Source: Abiotrophia defectiva ATCC 49176 (GTDB taxonomy: Bacteria; Bacillota; Bacilli; Lactobacillales; Aerococcaceae). From it: 64,000 nt of DNA. The stretch lies in the NCBI RefSeq assembly GCF_037041345.1, contig NZ_CP146287.1:1305501-1369500 (forward strand), given 5' to 3'. A program made the translations under genes and the position numbers. The notes below the pieces were generated by a model that was given only the letters and a program-made list of their open reading frames with translations, was not told where the DNA came from and did no database searches. Below are positions 1-8,480 of this stretch, piece by piece; the first letter of the stretch is position 1, and every line of letters starts with the position of its first letter.

Positions 1-583
1 CTTCTTTGGCAGAAGATTCCACCATGTTGATGGCAGTCGCCGTACCGGCAACCGTTAATTCGATATCAGATAATTCTGCTTGGGCAACCGTTGGGTTGAT
101 GACAATCTCCCCATTGACGCGCCCTACGTTAACACCGGCAACAGGCCCGTCAAATGGAATGTCTGACACAGCTAAGGCCAGGGAAGCCCCTAACATAGCG
201 GCCATTTCTGGGGTGCAGTCTTGGTCAACTGATAGAACGGTGTTGGTAATTTGAATTTCATTACGAACGCCTTCTGGGAACATTGGACGTAATGGACGGT
301 CGATCAAACGGCTGGTTAAGGTTGCCGCTTCAGATGGACGGCCTTCACGCTTGATGAAGCCCCCTGGGACTTTACCGACCGCATACATCTTCTCGATGTA
401 GTGGACAGTTAACGGGAAGAAGTCACCGGTCCCGGCTTTCTTAGATGCAACGGCTGCAGATAAAACCACAGTGTCACCGTAGCGAACTAATACGGCGCCG
501 TTGGCTTGTTTGGCTAATTCGCCAATTTCCACAGATAGCGGACGGCCCGCTAAAGTTGTAGAAAATACATGTTTGTTTGACAT
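1..583 (-). CDS. pnp: Polyribonucleotide nucleotidyltransferase (PNPase), N-terminal part, cut by window edge
   Basis: PNPase degrades RNA 3'-to-5' by phosphorolysis and is a core member of the RNA-decay machinery. About 194 N-terminal residues are visible and the rest lies beyond position 1. The protein begins MSNKHVFST and contains typical first RNase PH-domain segments such as [34 protein letters not shown] and [14 protein letters not shown]. The ATG at 583 follows a GGAGG site by about 7 bases. It lies downstream of rpsO on the same strand, the common bacterial rpsO-pnp order, with a terminator and a long hairpin between them. I see no clear separate promoter, so read-through from rpsO is likely. 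Confidence 0.95.
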   Translation of the reverse strand, partial: MSNKHVFSTTLAGRPLSVEIGELAKQANGAVLVRYGDTVVLSAAVASKKAGTGDFFPLTVHYIEKMYAVGKVPGGFIKREGRPSEAATLTSRLIDRPLRPMFPEGVRNEIQITNTVLSVDQDCTPEMAAMLGASLALAVSDIPFDGPVAGVNVGRVNGEIVINPTVAQAELSDIELTVAGTATAINMVESSAKE

Positions 584-621
584 GGAATGTCCTCCTTATA
601 AATTGGGATTGCTCCCTTGAT

Positions 622-696
622 ATGGAACATGACTAATCAAATAAGAACTGGCCAAGCTGCCCTGCCCGGCTCTTATTTGGTTAGCACATATTCCAT
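622..696 (-). promoter_or_regulatory. Long imperfect hairpin in the pnp leader RNA
   Basis: Arms 622-651 and 666-696 pair around a 14-base loop. By eye this gives about 25 Watson-Crick pairs, 3 G-U pairs, 2 mismatches and one bulge. It sits between the rpsO terminator and the pnp ribosome site. In E. coli the pnp leader hairpin is cut by RNase III and lets PNPase repress its own mRNA. A similar role here is inference from position and shape. Confidence 0.6.
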
Positions 697-705
697 GGTA
701 AAGCT

Positions 706-734
706 CTAAAAAAAGAAGGCGGCCGTAGCCGCCC
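706..734 (-). terminator. Intrinsic terminator after rpsO
   Basis: A perfect 6 bp GC stem (718-723 with 728-733, four-base loop) is followed on the minus strand by a run of seven T (708-714). It lies 12 bases after the rpsO stop, before pnp. Confidence 0.85.
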
Positions 735-745
735 TGCTACCAAAA

Positions 746-1015
746 TTAACGACGTAAACCTAAACGTTGGATTAATTCACGGTAACGTTGAATATCTTTC
801 TCACGCAGGTAAGAAAGCAAGTGGCGACGACGCCCAACTTTCTTCATCAAACCGCGGTAGGAATGATAGTCTTTCTTATGAGTACGGATGTGGTCAGTTA
901 AGATATTGATATCTTCAGTTAAAACCGCAACTTGTACTTCTGGAGAACCAGTGTCCCCTTCGTGAGTAGCATAAGCTTTAATGATTTCATTTTTACGCTC
1001 TTTTGATAATGCCAT
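746..1015 (-). CDS. rpsO: 30S ribosomal protein S15
   Basis: S15 is a primary 16S rRNA-binding protein of the small subunit. The 89-residue product is full length for the family. It starts [12 protein letters not shown] and carries the S15 segments [22 protein letters not shown] and [12 protein letters not shown]. An in-frame ATG exists 36 bases upstream, but the AGAGGTGA ribosome site fits the ATG at 1015, which also gives the normal family N-terminus. It has its own promoter and is followed by a terminator and then pnp. Confidence 0.97.
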   Translation of the reverse strand: MALSKERKNEIIKAYATHEGDTGSPEVQVAVLTEDINILTDHIRTHKKDYHSYRGLMKKVGRRRHLLSYLREKDIQRYRELIQRLGLRR

Positions 1016-1134
1016 CTCAGTTTCACCTCTTTCCGATATAGTATCCCACAAGCTAAGTAAAACGTTGGTGACTCGTTAAACTGAGCCGGGGTGTTATAAG
1101 TAGCCGAACATCGATAAAGCAACAAACGACCACG
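1016..1134 (-). promoter_or_regulatory. rpsO leader with candidate S15 translational operator
   Basis: The predicted 5' leader is about 120 nt. An 8-base segment (1078-1085 on the plus strand; CTCAGTTT in the RNA) is perfectly complementary to the eight bases just before the rpsO ATG (1016-1023; AAACTGAG in the RNA). The same upstream segment can instead form a local GGCTC/GAGTC hairpin, giving two mutually exclusive folds. Autoregulation of rpsO by S15 binding its leader is established in several bacteria. Its use here is inferred. Confidence 0.4.
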
Positions 1135-1140
1135 TCTCTA

Positions 1141-1169
1141 AATATACGATAAAAGCTAGGAAAAATCAA
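1141..1169 (-). promoter_or_regulatory. rpsO promoter
   Basis: On the minus strand, -35 TTGATT (1164-1169) and -10 TATATT (1141-1146) are separated by 17 bp. Confidence 0.7.
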
Positions 1170-1345
1170 GCCCTAAGCCAGGAAAATAGACTAAAATTTA
1201 AGGTCTTATCTTAGCTTGCATGGCTACTTTGCTATTTCATATATTACAGCTCAGTCCTAGCACAGTCCCATGTGAAAAAAGAGATTACAGATGTCCTATG
1301 ATTGGGTTAAGTCTCCATAAAATGGGCCTTTTAGTCTAACTTCTA

Positions 1346-1354
1346 TGCTATGAT
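1346..1354 (+). promoter_or_regulatory. Extended -10 promoter for the LysM gene
   Basis: TGCTATGAT lies about 32 bp before the start codon. No good -35 is visible, as is usual for extended -10 promoters. Confidence 0.5.
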
Positions 1355-1385
1355 AGTTTCATCAACAAGCAAAGGAAGCGTGATT

Positions 1386-2747
1386 ATGAAATTAACACTT
1401 AAAAGAACACTGCTCTTAACGTCAGCAGCGGCTTTACTCGCACTCCCCTTGACTCCAGCTCAAGCCCAAGAATCCTCCCAATGGACGCCTCGGACGGTCA
1501 GCCAAATTAAAGAAGATATTTCCAAGCAAGCTGACAAACTCAGCTATACAGTTCAATATGGCGACACCCTCTCAGCCATCGCAGAAGCCCTTGAAGTCGA
1601 CCTTCAAGTTTTGGTTTCTATTAATGAAATTGCAGACGCTGATTTGATTTTCCCAGGTACTGTTTTAACGGCTACCTTAGATAGTAACCACAAAGTGACT
1701 AGTCTGGAAATTCAAACCCCAGACCAAAATCAAGAAAGTCCTAGTGTTCGGGCTGACTTGACTCAAAATACAATCACCATTGATGGCCAAACTAGCCAAG
1801 TTGACTTTAATCAAAACCAGGCGACTGCCCCAACTAACCCGCAAGTACAAGCTCTTGTTGAGGAAAGCCCTGTCCAAGATCAGGAAGCTGCCAGCCAAGA
1901 CTTGTCTCCGGTCACCCAAGTTCCTGGCCAGCCAGAGGCTGTTACGCCAGCTCAACCGACAGCTACTAGCCCTCAAACGCCAAATAACCAAGTCAAGCCA
2001 ACCAATCTCGACAAACCAGTGACAGCTCAAACACCTGCTAAGCCAGAAAGTCCAGCTCAGCCTCAAAATCAGGCCAATACTGATCAAGCCCCTGTCATCG
2101 GCGACGATGTCAAGGAATCAGGCTTACCGACCGTTCAAGAAGAAGCTCGTGCTGAAGCGCCTACTCAGGCTAACCAGCCAGAAAAAGATGCAACTGACGC
2201 TGCGCCTGCCAATCCTACAGAAGTAAATCAAAGCAATGCTCCAACAGATGGCCAAGAAAGCCCACAAAGTCCTAGTCAGCAAGCTGAGGCAAACCCAACG
2301 GCTCAAGAACAAACTAGTCAGGAGCAAGCATCTCAAGACCAAACGACTCAAGAGCAGCCAGCTTCAACTGACTATGCTGCCCGGGCGGCTGCCAACCCAG
2401 CCAACCAAGGCTTGCAGCCAAAAGTAGCTGAATACAAGGAAGAAGTAGCAGACAAGTTTGGCGTCACTAACTTCAGCCTCTACCGTCCAGGCTCTAACGA
2501 TGACCATGGTAAGGGCTTGGCCGTTGACTTCGTGGTCAACGACAATACCGAGCTGGGCGACCAAATTGCCAACTACGCTACGTCCGACATGGAAAGCAAT
2601 GACATCAACTATGTTATCTGGAAACAACGTTTCTACGCTAACTACGATAGTTACTATGGGCCAGCGAATACCTGGAACCTGATGCCAGACCGTGGTGGAG
2701 ACACAGCCAACCACTACGACCACGTCCATGTTTCCTTCAACCCTTAA
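1386..2747 (+). CDS. Secreted LysM protein with a C-terminal LAS-type peptidase-like domain
   Basis: The 453-residue product is probably an exported cell-wall protein. Residues 1-27 form a signal peptide ending near AQA. A LysM peptidoglycan-binding domain follows at about 52-96 (YTVQYGDTLSAIAEALEVD). Residues 125-335 are a low-complexity linker rich in Q, P, T, A and E. The last 114 residues form a compact domain with H374-x6-D381 and a late H-Y-D-H-V-H cluster (443-448). This matches the Hx6D and HxH zinc-ligand pattern of LAS (M15/VanY-like) metallopeptidases, so wall-peptide hydrolysis is plausible but unproven. AAAGGAA precedes the ATG at 1386, which is preferred over an upstream in-frame ATG that would bury the signal peptide. 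It is a single-gene unit with its own promoter and terminator. Confidence 0.8.
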   Translation: MKLTLKRTLLLTSAAALLALPLTPAQAQESSQWTPRTVSQIKEDISKQADKLSYTVQYGDTLSAIAEALEVDLQVLVSINEIADADLIFPGTVLTATLDSNHKVTSLEIQTPDQNQESPSVRADLTQNTITIDGQTSQVDFNQNQATAPTNPQVQALVEESPVQDQEAASQDLSPVTQVPGQPEAVTPAQPTATSPQTPNNQVKPTNLDKPVTAQTPAKPESPAQPQNQANTDQAPVIGDDVKESGLPTVQEEARAEAPTQANQPEKDATDAAPANPTEVNQSNAPTDGQESPQSPSQQAEANPTAQEQTSQEQASQDQTTQEQPASTDYAARAAANPANQGLQPKVAEYKEEVADKFGVTNFSLYRPGSNDDHGKGLAVDFVVNDNTELGDQIANYATSDMESNDINYVIWKQRFYANYDSYYGPANTWNLMPDRGGDTANHYDHVHVSFNP

Positions 2748-2772
2748 GCTTCTCAAGCTTTCGTCCTCCTCC

Positions 2773-2809
2773 AACCACCTAGCTAAGTAAGTAGGCTAGG
2801 TGGTTTTTC
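2773..2809 (+). terminator. Terminator after the LysM gene
   Basis: An 11 bp perfect stem (2773-2783 with 2795-2805) is followed by TTTTT on the plus strand. Confidence 0.85.
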
Positions 2810-2824
2810 TAAGCAAAAAAATTT

Positions 2825-2852
2825 CCCATTATATCATATATGATATAATGGG
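2825..2852. repeat. 28 bp perfect palindrome, copy 1 (probable bidirectional terminator)
   Basis: A perfect 28 bp inverted repeat begins CCCATTATATCA and ends TGATATAATGGG, with A-rich left and T-rich right flanks. It lies between the convergent LysM gene and asnS. An identical 28-mer lies at 42189-42216, also between convergent genes. The A/T flanks would let it terminate transcription from either side. Confidence 0.75.
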
Positions 2853-2860
2853 AATTTTTA

Positions 2861-4159
2861 TTATGGGTAAATACGGTTGAGTAAGCGTGGGAATGGTGAG
2901 GTTTCACGGATATGTTCAATCCCTGATAACCAAGCCACTGCCCGCTCCAAGCCAAGACCAAAACCAGAGTGTGGCACAGCGCCATACTTACGGAGGTCAA
3001 GGTACCAAGCATAAGCAGATGGATCTAAGTTGTAAGCTTTAATATTTTCATCTAAGGTCTCAAAGTCCACAATCCGTTCAGAACCCCCAATGATTTCACC
3101 ATAACCTTCTGGTGCAATCATATCCGCACATAGAACAGTGCGTGGGTCTTCTTCATTAAGGCGCATGTAGAATGGCTTAATGGCCTTAGGATAGTTGACG
3201 ATGAAGATTGGACGGTCATATTGGCTAGCAATGAAGGTTTCATGTGGTGAACCAAAGTCATCGCCCCATTGGATATCATCAAAGCCATTGTCATTCAAGA
3301 GCTTGATGGCATCCGTATAGCTAATACGTGGATAAGGCAACTTGGTGTATTGTTCCAAGACTGCCACATCACGGTTCAAGGTCTTAAGTGCCAGACCACA
3401 GTGGTCAATCACATTGCGAACCAGGTGAGCCACATAACGTTCTTGGAATTGTAAGTTTTCCTCGTGTTCAACGAAGGCTAATTCAACTTCCATCATCCAG
3501 AATTCAATCAAGTGACGACGGGTCTTAGATTTTTCAGCCCGGAAGGTTGGCCCGAAGGAGAAGACCTTACCGAAAGCCATAGCCGCTGCTTCTAGATAGA
3601 GCTGACCAGACTGGGAAAGGAAGGCATCTTCGTCAAAGTACTTGGTATGGAAGAGCTCAGTGGTCCCTTCTGGCGCAGAACCCGTCAAAATTGGTGGGTC
3701 TACCTTAATCAAGCCTTCTTGGTTCATGAACTCGTAGGTTGCCCGGATAATTTCGTTACGGATTTGCATAATGGCATGTTGCTTAGATGAACGAAGCCAG
3801 AGGTGGCGGTGGTCCATCAAGAAGTCAGTCCCGTGTTCTTTTGGTGTGATTGGGTAGTCATGACTTTCACCAACCACTTCAATGTCTTGAACCAAAAGCT
3901 CATAACCTAAAGCTGAACGAGTGTCTGCTTGAATCTTACCGACTACCTTCACACTGGTTTCTTGGTTAAGCCCCTTAGCCAAAGCGAAGGTTTCTTCACT
4001 GACATCGGCCTTGACCACAATCGCTTGGAAATAAGCGGAGCCATCACGCAATTGTAAGAAGGCAATCTTCCCACTGCTCCGTTTGTTGGTCACCCATGCC
4101 TTAATGATGACCGTTTGATCGATATAATCTGCTGCTTGACGCATGGTAATTGTCTGCAT
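2861..4159 (-). CDS. asnS: Asparaginyl-tRNA synthetase
   Basis: This class II aminoacyl-tRNA synthetase charges tRNA-Asn. The 432-residue product has an N-terminal OB-fold anticodon-binding domain (about 1-110, including [20 protein letters not shown]). The class II catalytic core has motif 2 ([16 protein letters not shown]) and motif 3 ([13 protein letters not shown]), ending in the AsnRS-type tail [15 protein letters not shown]. The ATG at 4159 has GGAGG 8 bases upstream; a longer in-frame reading would place that ribosome site inside the gene. It lies 24 bases after ypmB, as in the B. subtilis dinG-ypmB-asnS neighbourhood. I see no T-box leader in the short gaps upstream. Confidence 0.96.
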   Translation of the reverse strand: MQTITMRQAADYIDQTVIIKAWVTNKRSSGKIAFLQLRDGSAYFQAIVVKADVSEETFALAKGLNQETSVKVVGKIQADTRSALGYELLVQDIEVVGESHDYPITPKEHGTDFLMDHRHLWLRSSKQHAIMQIRNEIIRATYEFMNQEGLIKVDPPILTGSAPEGTTELFHTKYFDEDAFLSQSGQLYLEAAAMAFGKVFSFGPTFRAEKSKTRRHLIEFWMMEVELAFVEHEENLQFQERYVAHLVRNVIDHCGLALKTLNRDVAVLEQYTKLPYPRISYTDAIKLLNDNGFDDIQWGDDFGSPHETFIASQYDRPIFIVNYPKAIKPFYMRLNEEDPRTVLCADMIAPEGYGEIIGGSERIVDFETLDENIKAYNLDPSAYAWYLDLRKYGAVPHSGFGLGLERAVAWLSGIEHIRETSPFPRLLNRIYP

Positions 4160-4183
4160 TCTGCCTGCCTCCATAGTCTTGTC

Positions 4184-4663
4184 TTAAATATTTTCGATTT
4201 TTTGTAACCAGGACCCATCCTGCGCATTGAGGTAATAATAGGTCAAGGTATTATTATCATTCTTGATGGTGATTTCCCAGACGGGCGTGTCTTTGATCAT
4301 GCCCAAACGCGCCTGCATAATCTTATAATTCTCATTGTCTGCTAAGGCAATAGCCTTGGCATCCTCTTCTGAGATAATCTGATTTGGCGTGTAGTAATTA
4401 ACGGTCCCACCCTCACGTTTCACAATCGCATAACGTTCTTGGCCACTGTCATCCACAAAATCCAAGGCAAAGTAAGCCTCAGAAATGGTCGTCCAGTAGA
4501 ATTTTTTGACGTCTTTGACAGTGTAGTCCGTCTCAATCAATCGCACAGCTTCCTGTTGAGCTTGGTGCGATTTGGCTTGGCTTGAATAGAAGACCCAAGC
4601 AAAGATGAGAAAGATGATGAGGAAAAAGAGCGTCAGTCCTGAGACCACTTTACGGTTTAACAT
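4184..4663 (-). CDS. ypmB: YpmB-like membrane-anchored protein (DUF5590)
   Basis: This small protein of unknown function has one N-terminal membrane segment (about residues 8-27) and an extracytoplasmic domain of about 130 residues with PepSY-like repeats (ISEEDAKAIAL, and TPVWEITIKNDN followed by YYLNAQDGSW). Its length of 159 and its place between dinG and asnS match B. subtilis YpmB. AGGAGG stands 8 bases before the ATG. It probably forms an operon with asnS, driven by an extended -10 promoter just upstream. The family assignment rests on synteny and architecture. Confidence 0.75.
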   Translation of the reverse strand: MLNRKVVSGLTLFFLIIFLIFAWVFYSSQAKSHQAQQEAVRLIETDYTVKDVKKFYWTTISEAYFALDFVDDSGQERYAIVKREGGTVNYYTPNQIISEEDAKAIALADNENYKIMQARLGMIKDTPVWEITIKNDNNTLTYYYLNAQDGSWLQKIENI

Positions 4664-4696
4664 ACTTGACTCCTCCTGTCGCCACTTATCTGTACT

Positions 4697-4705
4697 ATCA
4701 TACCA
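4697..4705 (-). promoter_or_regulatory. Extended -10 promoter for ypmB-asnS
   Basis: TGGTATGAT on the minus strand lies about 34 bp before the ypmB ATG. The -35 is weak. Confidence 0.5.
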
Positions 4706-4753
4706 TAATTTCTCCCAAATTGCATGAATTTTTGGCTAGCTGGCTAGGCTGGA

Positions 4754-7240
4754 TTAGTGACTGGGTAAGATGGGAACCAGGTCAATGGCGGGCGCCAAGT
4801 ATTCCTCAACCTTAGGGCTATAATAACGAGTCCAAACACGTTCATCTAGAAGATAGTAGTCCGCCTTGCAACTAGAGCTAGCGACTTGAGCCAACAATTT
4901 CTTAAGACGGAAAATCATTTGCGGTAGGGTCAGTTGATCAAAGGCCTGGTTGTCTGATAAGCCAAGCACCTGACTTTGGCCTAGGGTCCGCTCATTGGTC
5001 AAGGAGTCAAATGGCAGACGGTCTAAGACTACTAAGAGCTGATTGACTGACAAGGTGAAGGACTCCTCTAGGAAGAGACGTCTGGGTACAATGACAATGG
5101 CCTTGTCATCGGCTTCGGCGCGGCGCTTAATTTTCTTAAGGCTGCCATTTTGTCCCTGACTATAAATCAGGTAGCCCTCTTCCAGCAGGGAACTTTCCCA
5201 TAGAAGACGGTAGTATGTCTGAGCTTGGGCCTTGTTATTGGCAAGAATTAGGACGTGGCTAGCCCCCTGCTCGGCCAGATAATCCATGATAAAGGCCAGC
5301 AATTGCTCGGCTTCTTCATAGCCCTGGCCTGACTGGGCATAAGCCAGTGGCACCTGGAGGGGCAGATTGCTGACTTGACTTTGCTCAGGTAGGCTTAAAT
5401 AAGTGGCCCCCACTTGCCAGAAACGTGCCAGGCCATAGCCTAAAGGCTGGTCATACTGGCCGTCCGACAAGAAGGCGATCTGCTGGTACTGGCTTAGCTG
5501 AGGCAGGTGCTTGTTTGTCATAATTAAAGGCACCCGACTAAGGGCCAATTGGTAGATTTGGCCATTGCTGACCTGGCCTTGAAGTCGGACATAGCTCCCC
5601 TCTGACTGCTTGGCTAGTAGTCGACAGGTCGTTGCCAGATGGCGGTAGGTCCGTTTTTGTTTGGCTCCTAGTTTGGCGGTTTTTAACCAGTCCTGTAGCT
5701 GCTGTCCTAAAGTCGCCACTTGAGCCATGACGGTCAAATAGCGGGGGCTGCTCTTGACTAGGCAGGCTGTCCACCAGTCATTACTAGCATTACCTAAATC
5801 ACTGGCTTCAAACTCTGCCCGCATACTTTCCAGCAGGTCATAGCTAGTGGCCAGGCAGGATTCGAGCTGGGCCTCCTCCTGACCTTGATCTAGTAAGGCC
5901 TTCAGCTCTACAAAGAGCTGGCTGGCATCCAGAGTAGTGCCTTCTTGGTCCACCAGGCCTTGGTAACTGGCCTCTAAATCTAGGACCAGGACCCGAGCCT
6001 GACCCAGAAAGGCCAGTGGGCTGTCAGCGACTTGCTTTAAGGACAGCCAATCTTTTTGGCTCATTAAAACTAAGTCTTTGGCTTTAAGCCCCTCCAGGTA
6101 ACGGTGATAGCCCACCTTCTTACCCGTCTTAGCCACAAAATCATAGCGCCGCATGATCTGACTAATATCCAGTTCAGAGTTCAATTCATCCAAGCAACCG
6201 AACTGGCTGTTAGTCAACCAGACCAAGGCAGCCGCTAAAACGGTCAGCTCCTGTTGGTTGGCCCGGCTTAAATCAAATTCATGGCAGAATTGGTAGACCG
6301 AGGCCATATCGACAAACTGATAGGATGGTCGGTAAATGCCCGCCTCCTGACTGCTGACTTCTTGCCACAGGGCTTGCCAATGGCTGATTTGACCCTCATT
6401 TTCTAAAACTAACAGGGCCTTGTCCCCTTCTTGGCGCCAAGCATGGAGTAGAGCCAATGCCAAGCCTTGATGGTCCTGACGGGCCTGAGCTTCTAGCACT
6501 AAGGGTGATTTATCCTGACCGGCTTCTTGCCAGTAGGCTACCGCCGTTCTTTGCTTGGCGCTAATGAGGCTAGCATGACTAGCTTGGGATTGACTGTCAC
6601 CCTGCCCTTCCGGCCAACTTACTTGGCAATAAAAGCTGTTAGCTTGGTTGAGAAATTGACTAGCTTGATAAGGCAAAGCCTTAAAAATTGCTTGCAAGGC
6701 CAGTTTAGTCCCATAGTCTAAATCCGCTGCCTGATGAGCCAAAACATCCAACAAATGGGCCGTCATCCGGGCATCCCCCAGGGCATCATGGGCGTCTTGG
6801 AAGTTCAAGCCAAAGAACTGGCTCAAATCCTGCAAGTTAAAACCTGGTGCCTGTGGCAGGAAGATTTTAGCTAACTGGACAGTGTCCAAGGCAGGTGGCT
6901 GAAAGTCTAAGCCTTGTTCAGCAAACTTGGCCTGCAAAAAGGTCAAGTCAAAGCCCAGGTTGTGGGCCACAAAGAAACAATCTTTGAGTCGCTCATACCA
7001 GAGGCCTGCCACCTGGCTAAAGGTCGGCGCATCCTGAACCTGGTCTGGTTGAATGCCTGTGATGGCCGTAATATGAGTGGGAATGTCTCGTTCAGGATTG
7101 AGTAACATACTGTGTTGGGCTAGGACTTGTCCATCTTCAATCAGGACAGCCCCTATTTGGATAATTTGATCACCTTGATCTAGGTGAGAGCCCGTTGTCT
7201 CTAAATCGACAACCGCAATTCTTAGTCCTTTAGCTTTCAA
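4754..7240 (-). CDS. dinG: DinG-like protein: intact DEDDh exonuclease fused to a degenerate helicase domain
   Basis: The 828-residue product has an N-terminal 3'-5' exonuclease domain with all DEDDh residues (D12 and E14 in VVDLETTG, D98 in HNLGFD, H151 and D156 in HDALGD). The rest aligns in layout with the DinG/XPD-like helicase core, but its motifs are missing. The Walker A site should lie near 247-259, where LVLEAQARQDHQG has no GxGKT. The DEAH box is replaced by DLEA in VLVLDLEASY. The C-terminal LPQMIFRLKKLLAQ lacks the usual GRLIR arginine motif. S. aureus DinG is known as a helicase family member acting as a nuclease, and this one looks further eroded. The start is TTG with GGAG 9 bases upstream, overlapping cca by 11 bases. 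Confidence 0.88.
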   Translation of the reverse strand: MKAKGLRIAVVDLETTGSHLDQGDQIIQIGAVLIEDGQVLAQHSMLLNPERDIPTHITAITGIQPDQVQDAPTFSQVAGLWYERLKDCFFVAHNLGFDLTFLQAKFAEQGLDFQPPALDTVQLAKIFLPQAPGFNLQDLSQFFGLNFQDAHDALGDARMTAHLLDVLAHQAADLDYGTKLALQAIFKALPYQASQFLNQANSFYCQVSWPEGQGDSQSQASHASLISAKQRTAVAYWQEAGQDKSPLVLEAQARQDHQGLALALLHAWRQEGDKALLVLENEGQISHWQALWQEVSSQEAGIYRPSYQFVDMASVYQFCHEFDLSRANQQELTVLAAALVWLTNSQFGCLDELNSELDISQIMRRYDFVAKTGKKVGYHRYLEGLKAKDLVLMSQKDWLSLKQVADSPLAFLGQARVLVLDLEASYQGLVDQEGTTLDASQLFVELKALLDQGQEEAQLESCLATSYDLLESMRAEFEASDLGNASNDWWTACLVKSSPRYLTVMAQVATLGQQLQDWLKTAKLGAKQKRTYRHLATTCRLLAKQSEGSYVRLQGQVSNGQIYQLALSRVPLIMTNKHLPQLSQYQQIAFLSDGQYDQPLGYGLARFWQVGATYLSLPEQSQVSNLPLQVPLAYAQSGQGYEEAEQLLAFIMDYLAEQGASHVLILANNKAQAQTYYRLLWESSLLEEGYLIYSQGQNGSLKKIKRRAEADDKAIVIVPRRLFLEESFTLSVNQLLVVLDRLPFDSLTNERTLGQSQVLGLSDNQAFDQLTLPQMIFRLKKLLAQVASSSCKADYYLLDERVWTRYYSPKVEEYLAPAIDLVPILPSH

Positions 7241-8480
7241 GATAATCAGCTCCTAACGCTTGAGCTTGGGCCAAGAGGCCGGCTGGGTCATTAGCCAAAT
7301 CCCCCATGACGACCTGGCGCTCCAGCTCCAAAAGTAGGCGACCAAGTCCGGCATTACCTCGGCTTAAGCCTAGCGCCTCCATGACCTTTTGCCCATTAAT
7401 GGCCAAGTCCGACCGACTGGCAAGCGGCAATTGGGCCTTAGCTTGGGTCAGTTGATGAGGTTGGCTCAACCAGGCTTGATGATAGGCATAGGTCTCATAA
7501 ATAGCCAAAACATGGGCTGGCATCTGATAAAGTTGCCAGGCATCCAGTGGGCCTGCTGCAAAGGCTTGATCTAAGTCCAATAAGTCGCTGACGTCCTTAA
7601 TGAAAGGATTGCTGTGCTTCCAGTCACGTAAAAAGACTCGCGCCTGAGCAGAGTCCAGGCCCAAGGCCTTAACTAATGCCCACCAAACCAAGCGTTCATC
7701 GCGCGCTACGCCAGCAGCAATTTGAGCAGCTAGGGTCTTATAGACCTGCCGCCAGACGGCTAAGGCATCTACTTGCTCCATGCCCAATAAATAAGCGCAA
7801 AGACCAGATTCAGTCAAGGGTTTACAGCTTGTCCCTAGATAGTCACCTTGCATGAGCTTACTGAGCTCAATCCGAATGCGTTCAATGGACACATAGGATA
7901 AGTTAGGGGCTAGTTGTCCAATAGCCTCAAAGGTCTGGGACTCAATCTCAAAGCCTAATTGGCTAGCAAAGCGCAGGGCCCGCATCATACGCAGAGCATC
8001 TTCATCGAAACGTTCCAGGGCAGTCCCAACAGCACGTATAATGCCGGCTTGTAGATCCTGCTCCCCACCATGGTAGTCATAGACCCTGCCCAAACGGTCC
8101 AAGGCCAAGGCATTAATGGTGAAGTCCCGTCTCAGCGTATCCTCGCGTAAATTGCGAACAAAGTTCACCTGGTCAGGCCGGCGCCGATCACTATAGGTCC
8201 CCTCCGTTCGGAAGGTGGTAATTTCATAGTTTTCTTTCTTGTAGACCACTACAATGGTCCCGTGCTTCTTGCCCACATCAAAAGTGACCGGAAAAATCCC
8301 TTGGATTTCATCCGGTGTCGCACTGGTTGCAATGTCAATATCATGAATTTCCTTGCCTAAGAGGGCATCACGCACGCAGCCACCAACAAAATAAGCCTCA
8401 TAACCATGAGACTCAATGGCTTCTAGGAGGGGCATGGCCGTCTGAAACAAGGGATTATTGAGATTAATAGTCTTGGTCAT
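7230..8480 (-). CDS. cca: CCA-adding tRNA nucleotidyltransferase
   Basis: This enzyme adds or repairs the 3'-CCA end of tRNAs. The 416-residue protein has the class II signature: GGCVRDALLG (nucleotide-binding turn), DIDIATSA (metal-binding DxD), RRDFTINALA and ERFDEDALRMMRALRFASQLGF, then an ERIRIEL segment and a helical C-terminal body. It overlaps ypiB upstream by 17 bases and dinG downstream by 11 bases, so the genes are translationally coupled. GGAGG lies 12 bases before the ATG. The gene order ypiA-ypiB-cca-dinG echoes the related Bacillus region. Confidence 0.95.
   Translation of the reverse strand: MTKTINLNNPLFQTAMPLLEAIESHGYEAYFVGGCVRDALLGKEIHDIDIATSATPDEIQGIFPVTFDVGKKHGTIVVVYKKENYEITTFRTEGTYSDRRRPDQVNFVRNLREDTLRRDFTINALALDRLGRVYDYHGGEQDLQAGIIRAVGTALERFDEDALRMMRALRFASQLGFEIESQTFEAIGQLAPNLSYVSIERIRIELSKLMQGDYLGTSCKPLTESGLCAYLLGMEQVDALAVWRQVYKTLAAQIAAGVARDERLVWWALVKALGLDSAQARVFLRDWKHSNPFIKDVSDLLDLDQAFAAGPLDAWQLYQMPAHVLAIYETYAYHQAWLSQPHQLTQAKAQLPLASRSDLAINGQKVMEALGLSRGNAGLGRLLLELERQVVMGDLANDPAGLLAQAQALGADYLES

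Noticed and set aside
2364-2774. 136-codon minus-strand frame inside the LysM gene
   Set aside because: It is a shadow of the strong plus-strand gene, with no ribosome site and an unlikely composition.
4160-4183. T-box riboswitch upstream of asnS
   Set aside because: The gap to ypmB is only 24 bases and the ypmB leader is under 40 bases, so there is no room for a T-box structure.
4720-4753. Terminator between dinG and ypmB
   Set aside because: The CTAG-rich segment gives only a stem of about 4 bp without a clear T tract.
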